The notes beneath the pieces were generated by a model that was not told the DNA's origin, searched no databases, and saw nothing but the letters and a program-made list of their open reading frames with translations. Of a DNA stretch of 5,271 bases, positions 1 to 4,228 are shown piece by piece. The position numbers were made by a program, and so were the translations under genes. This stretch comes from Chamaesiphon sp. (GTDB lineage Bacteria; Cyanobacteriota; Cyanobacteriia; Cyanobacteriales; Chamaesiphonaceae), in NCBI GenBank assembly GCA_026786125.1, contig JAJAYU010000081.1, positions 1 through 5,271 on the forward strand, read 5' to 3'. Each line of letters begins with the position of its first letter. The stretch's first letter is position 1.

Positions 1-164
1 CTATTACCCAAGCGGCGCAAGCGATCCAGCACACGTTAGGCGACGCAGAATACCTCGCTCAATGTCGGGCAAATGGATTGGAGCGAATTGGTAATCCTGG
101 CGGTGGTGACGCAATGGCAAGGGTTTTCAGCGATTTATTTTTAAAAACCGATGCCCAATCATAA
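1..164 (+). CDS. C-terminal end of a probable glycosyltransferase (lipid-A-disaccharide synthase-related?), 5' truncated
   Basis: The plus-strand frame starting at base 3 is open for 53 codons and ends at a TAA at 162-164; the rest of the gene lies outside the window. The visible tail contains a CRANGLERIGNPGGG stretch followed by a short helix and a polar end. A tail of the form RxxGxERxGxPG followed by a final helix is what I remember from the cyanobacterial lipid-A-disaccharide-synthase-related family (LpxB-like GT-B glycosyltransferases). That match is from memory and covers only the extreme C-terminus, so the product name is tentative, while coding status is likely. The gene converges on the ABC transporter gene with 2 bp between the stop codons, so there is no room for a separate terminator between them. 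Confidence 0.45.
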   Translation, partial: ITQAAQAIQHTLGDAEYLAQCRANGLERIGNPGGGDAMARVFSDLFLKTDAQS

Positions 165-166
165 TT

Positions 167-1903
167 TTACTGGCTGAATTGCCGCGCATAGAATTGAGCA
201 TAGCGGCCAGTTTTGTCGAGTAGTTCGGGATGAGTACCAGCTTCGATAATTTCACCATTTTCGATCACCAAAATTCGATCGGCTTTGCGGACTGTGGCTA
301 AACGGTGAGCGATAATAAATACGGTTCTGTCTGCCATAATTCTTTCCAGTGCTTCTTGCACTAGGGCTTCTGATTCAGAATCTAGCGCGGAAGTTGCTTC
401 ATCGAGAATGAGAATACGCGGGTTGAATAATACAGCTCTAGCGATCGCAATCCGTTGTTTTTGCCCACCAGATAGTGTCGTTCCTTTCTCACCAACGTAT
501 GTATAGTAACCCTGAGAAAGTTGGGAGATAAACTGATGAGCATTAGCAATTTTTGCGGCTTCTTCTACTGCTTTGATATCAAATTCAGTCTGTCCAAAAG
601 CAATATTCTGGGCGATCGATCCTGATAGTAATACCGTATCCTGAGGGACAATACCGATTTGCCGACGGAGACTTTTGAGGGTGACATCACGGATATCAAT
701 TCCATCGATCGAGATGCTGCCAGAAGATACATCGTGGAAGCGATTCAATAAACTTAAAATCGTACTTTTACCTGCACCAGAAGCTCCAACTAGGGCGATC
801 GTTTCACCTGGTTGAATTTTGAGGTCGAATGATTTGAGAATCGTTTGGTCGGGCGTATAACCAAAACTGACCTGGTGATATTCAATCTCACCTTTAATGC
901 GAGGTAATTCGATCGCATTAGCTTTTTCAGTAATGGTAACAGGAATACTGAGTAATTCAAAGACGCGATCAACTGAAGCTTCAGCCTGTTTAATATCATT
1001 GAAATTACCAGTAGTCATACTGATCGGATCGATTAATAAAGCGATCGCAATGGCATAACTGACGAAATTGCTACCAGTCAAATTCCCCAAGGAAATTTGC
1101 CAGCCAGCGAGGACAAATAAGAATAAAATACTAATAGCTTGAATCAGACTAATAATTGGAAATTGGAAAGCCTTCAGATTCTCAGTACTATATTTTGCGT
1201 GGTAATTTAGTTCCGCTTCTTGTCCAAATCGATAGTTGGCATAGTCCTCAGCAGCAAATGCTTGGATCGATCGCATGTTCCCTGTAAATTCAGTAATTAA
1301 GGAGGCTAGATCGGATGTTCGATTTTGACTGCGGAGGGAAAACTTTTGCAATTTATTACCAAACCAACCAACGATAATGGCAATAATTGGGGCGAGAATA
1401 AACACAGAAATAGTCAGTTGCCAATTTACCCAAATCAAATATCCTAAAATTAAGATTAATTGAAGCGTACAGGGAATAAATTGATGAAAAAACTTGTAGA
1501 CAACTTCCGCAACTCGATCGACATCTTCAGTTAATCGATAGGCTAGATCACCCGTTTGGACTGTCTGGGTGTATCCAGCACCTACACGCAACAGATGGGC
1601 GTAAACTCGCTTGCGTAAATCTAACGTGACTGAGAAGGCAACTTTTGCCATCAGTGAATCCTGTCCATACTGGGCGATACCCCGCAGTAAATAGATCAGA
1701 CAACCAATCAGCGCAAATTTAATTAATAATTGGACATTCCCTGCTCCCAAATATTTGGAAATATCCCCAGCTAACGAAGCCATCAATGGCGAAAATAAGC
1801 TAAAAATAATCACGCACAATAACCCCACCGCAATCATTTGCCGATGGGGTTTGAGATAGGGCAGCAACTGCCAATAATTAGAACGCTGTTTCAAAAGAGC
1901 CAC
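167..1903 (-). CDS. ABC exporter half-transporter, permease fused to ATPase (MsbA/HepA-like)
   Basis: This 578-residue protein is a complete half-transporter that should act as a homodimer in the cytoplasmic membrane, using ATP to export a lipid, polysaccharide precursor or other amphipathic substrate. The N-terminal half has six likely membrane segments, near residues 24-44, 60-78, 137-157, 159-179, 250-271 and 279-297. The ATPase half has an A-loop tyrosine (FGY, Y349), Walker A GASGAGKST (373-381), Q-loop Q421, signature LSGGQ (477-481), Walker B ILILDE (497-502), D-loop SALD (505-508) and H-loop H533, so it looks fully active. Length matches MsbA-type exporters (about 580). The start is GTG at 1903: two in-frame TAG stops lie a few codons upstream and no ATG lies between. 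I see no clear Shine-Dalgarno. The substrate cannot be read from the sequence. The convergent neighbour may be LpxB-like, which would fit an envelope-lipid role, but that is inference. Nothing links it to the CRISPR locus. Confidence 0.93.
   Translation of the reverse strand: MALLKQRSNYWQLLPYLKPHRQMIAVGLLCVIIFSLFSPLMASLAGDISKYLGAGNVQLLIKFALIGCLIYLLRGIAQYGQDSLMAKVAFSVTLDLRKRVYAHLLRVGAGYTQTVQTGDLAYRLTEDVDRVAEVVYKFFHQFIPCTLQLILILGYLIWVNWQLTISVFILAPIIAIIVGWFGNKLQKFSLRSQNRTSDLASLITEFTGNMRSIQAFAAEDYANYRFGQEAELNYHAKYSTENLKAFQFPIISLIQAISILFLFVLAGWQISLGNLTGSNFVSYAIAIALLIDPISMTTGNFNDIKQAEASVDRVFELLSIPVTITEKANAIELPRIKGEIEYHQVSFGYTPDQTILKSFDLKIQPGETIALVGASGAGKSTILSLLNRFHDVSSGSISIDGIDIRDVTLKSLRRQIGIVPQDTVLLSGSIAQNIAFGQTEFDIKAVEEAAKIANAHQFISQLSQGYYTYVGEKGTTLSGGQKQRIAIARAVLFNPRILILDEATSALDSESEALVQEALERIMADRTVFIIAHRLATVRKADRILVIENGEIIEAGTHPELLDKTGRYAQFYARQFSQ
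441..448. repeat. HIP1 palindrome GCGATCGC
   Basis: This is an exact copy of the octamer GCGATCGC, which is highly over-represented in many cyanobacterial genomes. It lies inside the ATPase half of the ABC exporter gene. With two more exact copies and many CGATCG hexamers in the window, it is the main evidence for a cyanobacterial source. Confidence 0.9.
1041..1048. repeat. HIP1 palindrome GCGATCGC
   Basis: Second exact HIP1 octamer, in the membrane-domain part of the ABC exporter gene. Confidence 0.9.
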
Positions 1904-1991
1904 TCGATCGCTAAATAGATGTACCTACTAGACGCTATCAGCTTTTGGTTTGTTCGCAAAGCTTAATCGACGCAAATATCTGGATTAGGTT

Positions 1992-2016
1992 AAGTCGGAA
2001 AGGTTTTTTCCGACTT
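1992..2016. promoter_or_regulatory. Perfect 10-bp inverted repeat, candidate operator upstream of the WYL regulator
   Basis: The arms AAGTCGGAAA (1992-2001) and TTTCCGACTT (2007-2016) are exact reverse complements separated by 5 bp. The element sits 36 bp before the ATG of the WYL regulator, in the 149-bp region between the divergent ABC exporter and regulator genes. No T-run follows on either strand, so it does not look like an intrinsic terminator. A protein-binding dyad, perhaps for autoregulation by the WYL protein, is the simplest reading. An RNA hairpin in the regulator's leader is the alternative. The remainder of 1904-2052 holds no promoter that I can assign with confidence for either gene. 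Confidence 0.5.
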
Positions 2017-2027
2017 GAGTGGGTATT

Positions 2028-2050
2028 GTAAGTGTAGTAAGTTTACTCAC
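2028..2050. promoter_or_regulatory. Tandem 9-bp repeat with overlapping dyad just before the WYL start codon
   Basis: Bases 2028-2036 (GTAAGTGTA) and 2037-2045 (GTAAGTTTA) are adjacent direct repeats matching at 8 of 9 positions. Overlapping them, GTG-t-AGTAA (2032-2040) pairs with TTACTCAC (2043-2050) in eight positions with one bulged base and a 2-bp centre, ending 2 bp before the ATG at 2053. The 2-bp centre is too tight for an RNA hairpin, so a DNA-binding site is more likely. Placement over the translation start would suit repression of the regulator's own gene. No Shine-Dalgarno is visible here. Confidence 0.35.
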
Positions 2051-2052
2051 CT

Positions 2053-3033
2053 ATGAAATCAAATACACCAATTAAGCTCGAACGCTTGATTAGACTCGCC
2101 GGAATATTCCGCCAGCAAGCAACCAGAAGACCTACTGCGAGTAGTTTAGGTAAGGAATTAGAAGTTACCGAACGCACGATTCGTCACGATATTGCATTCT
2201 TAAGAGATCGCTATCATGCCCCGATCGAGTATACCAAAACCAAAGGTTGGCACTATACCGATCTGAATTGGAATCTCCCGACGATTCCGCTCGGTGAAGG
2301 TGAATTATTCGCGCTGATATTGGGTGCGCGGATGTTAGAAAGTTATGCTGGGGCTGCTTATAGCAACCAATTACGTTCGGCGATTCAACGCCTAGGAGAG
2401 CGTCTACCAGAGACTACTTGGGTGAATTTACAGCAGGTAGCTAGCGACAGAGTACTATTTCGGACTGGAGCTAAGATCGATCTCGATCCGCAGATTTGGC
2501 AGAGTTTAGAAACCGCTTGTCAGATGGGTTATTCGACCCAGATGACTTATTACACCGCCAGTCGAGATAGTGTGGGCGAAAGAATATTCGATCCCTATTT
2601 GCTCCATATCTATCGCAGTACGAATCCCTATGTTATCGGCTATTGTCACACTCGACAGGCGATTCGGTGGTTTCGGGTAGATCGGATTCGCAAGCTGGAA
2701 GTATTAGCCCAAAGTTTCAGCCGCGATCCTAATTTCGATGCCCAGCAACATTTTGAGGATATCTTTCAGGCGGAAGTAGGCGGGGAACTCCAGTCAATTG
2801 AAATTTGGTTCGATGGGAAGACTGCACCCTATATCCGCGAACGAATTTGGCATCCGAGTCAGGAAATTATTGAGCATGGGGATGGAGCGATGACGCTGAA
2901 ATTTGTAGCAAAAGGGTTACAAGAGCTGAGGCGGTGGGTACTCTCTTATGGGCGGGGTGCGATTGTGCTTCAACCACCGGAGCTGGTAGTGATGATGGGA
3001 GAGGAGATTGAAGGGATGAAGAGTGGTTATTAA
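2053..3033 (+). CDS. WYL-domain transcriptional regulator, probable regulator of the adjacent CRISPR-Cas locus
   Basis: The protein has 326 residues, with an N-terminal winged helix-turn-helix (about residues 8-65; recognition helix around VTERTIRHDIAFLRD, 38-52), a WYL domain (about 142-215) and a C-terminal WCX-type extension (about 240-325). The WYL core is seen in the DPYLLHIYRS segment, NPYVIGYC (191-198) and IRWFRVDRI (204-212). The name-giving W-Y-L triplet reads P-Y-V (192-194). WYL domains are ligand-sensing modules, with nucleic acids or nucleotides proposed as ligands, and they recur beside CRISPR-Cas loci. The Synechocystis WYL protein Sll7009 is known as a negative regulator of crRNA accumulation from its plasmid-borne type I-D system. 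Position and orientation directly upstream of the cas genes suggest a similar role here, by inference. The ATG at 2053 is the first possible start of the frame and lies just after the two candidate operators, so autoregulation is plausible. Confidence 0.88.
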   Translation: MKSNTPIKLERLIRLAGIFRQQATRRPTASSLGKELEVTERTIRHDIAFLRDRYHAPIEYTKTKGWHYTDLNWNLPTIPLGEGELFALILGARMLESYAGAAYSNQLRSAIQRLGERLPETTWVNLQQVASDRVLFRTGAKIDLDPQIWQSLETACQMGYSTQMTYYTASRDSVGERIFDPYLLHIYRSTNPYVIGYCHTRQAIRWFRVDRIRKLEVLAQSFSRDPNFDAQQHFEDIFQAEVGGELQSIEIWFDGKTAPYIRERIWHPSQEIIEHGDGAMTLKFVAKGLQELRRWVLSYGRGAIVLQPPELVVMMGEEIEGMKSGY

Positions 3034-3089
3034 AATTTGAACTTGTAGAGGTGTATTCAGATGTTAAGAGTGTTATCTTGGGCTTATTC

Positions 3090-3114
3090 CTCGATGCCGC
3101 AAGGCGTTGAGCAC
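3090..3114. repeat. Isolated CRISPR-repeat-like element, copy 1, with 9-bp hairpin
   Basis: The core GATGCCGCAAGGCGTT (3093-3108) continues to GAGCAC at 3109-3114. Bases 3091-3114 match 3498-3521 at 21 of 24 positions. As plus-strand RNA, 3090-3098 pairs with 3103-3111 in nine pairs (seven Watson-Crick, two G-U) around a GCAA loop of the GNRA class. On the minus strand the G-U pairs become A-C mismatches, so a plus-strand transcript would fold better. The minus-strand reading begins GTGCTCAACGCC, which resembles the start of repeats that I recall from cyanobacterial type I arrays; this is memory, not a search. Flanks beyond the 24 bases are not conserved with copy 2, so a full 36-37-nt repeat is not preserved. 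Confidence 0.6.
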
Positions 3115-3160
3115 TACAAAATAAATGCTATCAGCGATTTCAACAGAAATGCTGTAACCA

Positions 3161-3184
3161 CAGATGCCATTCGGCGATTCCTTA
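3161..3184. repeat. Weak third copy of the repeat-like element
   Basis: GATGCC (3163-3168), four bases, then GGCG (3173-3176) repeats the core layout of copy 1 exactly 70 bp downstream, close to one repeat-plus-spacer period. The four loop bases differ (ATTC for GCAA), and over 24 bases only 11 match, so this may be chance. If real, it is a decayed repeat and 3115-3160 a former spacer region. Confidence 0.25.
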
Positions 3185-3204
3185 GCTTTTATATTGTACA
3201 TACC

Positions 3205-3233
3205 TTGACTATTTTTTTGTCTCGTGTTTTAAT
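3205..3233 (+). promoter_or_regulatory. Sigma-70-type promoter for the small ORF and probably cas6-cas3
   Basis: TTGACT (3205-3210) and TTTAAT (3228-3233) are each 5 of 6 to consensus and 17 bp apart, with a TG one base before the -10 (extended -10, 3225-3226). The expected transcript start is near 3240, about 28 bases before the ATG at 3268. This is the best promoter match that I found in the window. It supports the short form of the coiled-coil protein and offers a start for the whole downstream operon. If the longer ORF from 3061 is real, the promoter would be internal to it. Confidence 0.5.
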
Positions 3234-3267
3234 CAAAAGCATCGAGTATTTTTTGGCATGTACTGTT

Positions 3268-3474
3268 ATGGATGATTCCAGTTTGCTGAAGCTGTGCTCT
3301 CAAGTGCGAAACATCGAGGCAGAAATGCGCTCGATTCAAGAAAAATTAGAAGAAGTTAAGTATGAGATCGATCTTAAACTTCAAGCTCTTCTCGAGGAAC
3401 GTAAATGCTTACTCAGTCGTGTAGATCCTTTTTCTGCTAGTAGAGATTCCCTTGCTGATTGGATTGGTAGATAA
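3268..3474 (+). CDS. Small coiled-coil protein of unknown function upstream of cas6
   Basis: From the ATG at 3268 this encodes 68 residues. I do not recognise a family. Residues 5-48 are dominated by charged and leucine/isoleucine positions in a heptad-like pattern (LLKLCSQVRNIEAEMRSI, then an E/K-rich helix and LQALLEER), which predicts one long coiled coil, followed by a short polar tail ending DWIGR. There are two cysteines (positions 10 and 47) and no signal peptide or membrane segment. I chose this start because a good promoter lies just upstream and coding-like composition begins here. The frame is open to an ATG at 3061 with a better ribosome site, giving 137 residues, so the start is uncertain. 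It lies on the same strand as the WYL gene and cas6, flanked by the two repeat-like elements. It could be a small CRISPR accessory or regulatory protein, but its function is not readable from the sequence. Confidence 0.5.
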   Translation: MDDSSLLKLCSQVRNIEAEMRSIQEKLEEVKYEIDLKLQALLEERKCLLSRVDPFSASRDSLADWIGR

Positions 3475-3497
3475 AATTCGATCTAACCAAAGAAGGA

Positions 3498-3521
3498 TCG
3501 ATGCCGCAAGGTGTTAAGCAA
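3498..3521. repeat. Isolated CRISPR-repeat-like element, copy 2, in the presumed cas6 leader
   Basis: Matches copy 1 at 21 of 24 positions; the three changes are C to T at 3512, G to A at 3516 and C to A at 3521. The 3512 change keeps pairing as G-U, while the 3516 change breaks one pair, so 3498-3505 and 3510-3517 still form seven of eight pairs around the GCAA loop. It ends 29 bases before the cas6 ATG. A separate 6-bp dyad (TCGATC 3478-3483 with GATCGA 3496-3501) overlaps its left arm, so the two hairpins would be mutually exclusive. A T-rich stretch (3523-3527) follows a few bases later, so a weak terminator for the small gene is another possible reading. The rest of the 76-bp gap (3475-3550) shows nothing else clear. 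Confidence 0.6.
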
Positions 3522-3550
3522 ATTTTTATTCAAATTATTTAATTCATAAT

Positions 3551-4228
3551 ATGTTCGACACGACGATCGAACCTGCGGTTGCAGGTAGCTTTGTGTTTCC
3601 TCATGTAGAAATAGGCTTTCCCATTGTTGAAGGTGAAATTTTCCCCGCAGACAATGCGTATGGACTCTACAGTGCAATTTCTCACGTACATGCAGAAATT
3701 CATGCGAGAGATGATATCAGTATTCAATCAATTTCGGGAAAGCCACACGCACCAGGAAAAATTCAACTTCATCGCCATTCTCAACTCAGAATCAGGATAC
3801 CTTACAACCCAGAAATTATTAGTTTAGTCTTACCTTTAGCTGGACAAAAATTGACTATTGGTATTCATGAGATTCAGTTGGGCATTCCGGTCATGTTGCC
3901 TCTACAGCCTGTTTCGACCCTGCGATCGAGAATTGTGACGATCAAGAAGTTTCAAGATCCAGAGCCTTTTTTAGCAGCCGTACAGCGTCAATTAGATACT
4001 CTAGAGGTTACGGGAATGGCGAAGATTCCCTTGAATAAAAATGGAGATATCGATCGCAAAGCTATCAAGATCAAACAGTACTCAGTTGTAGGCTTTGGGG
4101 TAGAGGTTAGCAATCTCAGCGATGAGGATTCTATTAAGCTTCAAATTGCGGGATTAGGTGGCAAACATAAGATGGGATGTGGAATTTTCAATCCTTTACC
4201 ACGCAGAGCGAGAATGTTAGATGAATAA
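3551..4228 (+). CDS. cas6: CRISPR-associated endoribonuclease Cas6, MYXAN/Cmx6 type
   Basis: This 225-residue protein should cut the CRISPR precursor transcript within each repeat and remain bound to, or hand over, the mature crRNA to the Cascade effector complex. It has the double ferredoxin-like layout of Cas6 and ends in the diagnostic glycine-rich loop GLGGKHKMGCGIF (201-213), where family members usually carry basic residues that bind the RNA. Other family-like segments are YGLYSAIS (37-44), the HRHSQLRIRIP strand (74-84), the LPLAGQKLTIG region (94-104), LGIPVMLPLQP (110-120) and VGFGVEVSNLSDEDSIKLQ (180-198). This pattern matches the Cas6/Cmx6 variant known from Myxococcus-type (MYXAN, dev-like) type I systems, as I recall it. 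Catalytic histidine candidates are H45, H47 and H51. The ATG at 3551 has no clear Shine-Dalgarno; the stop overlaps the next start by 8 bp. A repeat-like hairpin lies in its presumed leader. Confidence 0.87.
   Translation: MFDTTIEPAVAGSFVFPHVEIGFPIVEGEIFPADNAYGLYSAISHVHAEIHARDDISIQSISGKPHAPGKIQLHRHSQLRIRIPYNPEIISLVLPLAGQKLTIGIHEIQLGIPVMLPLQPVSTLRSRIVTIKKFQDPEPFLAAVQRQLDTLEVTGMAKIPLNKNGDIDRKAIKIKQYSVVGFGVEVSNLSDEDSIKLQIAGLGGKHKMGCGIFNPLPRRARMLDE

Larger units (their letters stand above)
3034..3267 (+). other. Leader region between WYL gene and small ORF; open frame from 3061 of doubtful coding status
   Basis: This 234-bp stretch holds repeat-like copy 1 (3090-3114), a weak third copy (3161-3184) and a promoter-like sequence (3205-3233). 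The frame of the downstream small gene stays open back to an in-frame TAG at 3046. An ATG at 3061 has a good Shine-Dalgarno-like AGAGGTG 7 bases before it, so a 137-residue form of the small protein is possible. Against this, the 69 extra residues look like random translation: rich in aromatic and aliphatic residues, with almost no glycine, and including the MPQGVEH peptide that a CRISPR-like repeat encodes. I therefore treat the stretch as probably non-coding, at roughly two to one. Confidence 0.45.

Noticed and set aside
790..999. 69-codon minus-strand open frame
   Set aside because: It lies wholly inside the ABC exporter gene in another frame, and its translation resembles no domain.
1992..2016. 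Bidirectional terminator
   Set aside because: It lies between divergent genes and neither strand has a T-run after the stem, so an operator is a better reading.
3127..3135. GCTATCAGC shared with 1934-1942 upstream of the WYL gene, as a possible crRNA-like guide matching a promoter region
   Set aside because: The 9-bp match starts 12 bases from the end of copy 1, not at the seed position next to a repeat in either orientation, and does not extend; chance is plausible for a match of this length.
3498..3530. Intrinsic terminator for the small gene
   Set aside because: The hairpin has G-U pairs and a mismatch, and the T-run begins 6 bases after the stem, so it is a poor terminator; mentioned only as an alternative.
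3060..3550. An ordinary CRISPR array
   Set aside because: Only two good repeat-like copies 407 bp apart and one weak copy are present, with no regular series of repeats and spacers, so I list them as isolated elements.
3483..3727. Two overlapping minus-strand open frames (3483-3677 and 3539-3727)
   Set aside because: Both are antisense to the start of cas6 and copy 2 of the repeat-like element; their composition is not protein-like and cas6 is far better supported.
3624..3827. 67-codon plus-strand open frame inside cas6
   Set aside because: It is a shifted-frame shadow of cas6 with no ribosome site and no recognisable domain.
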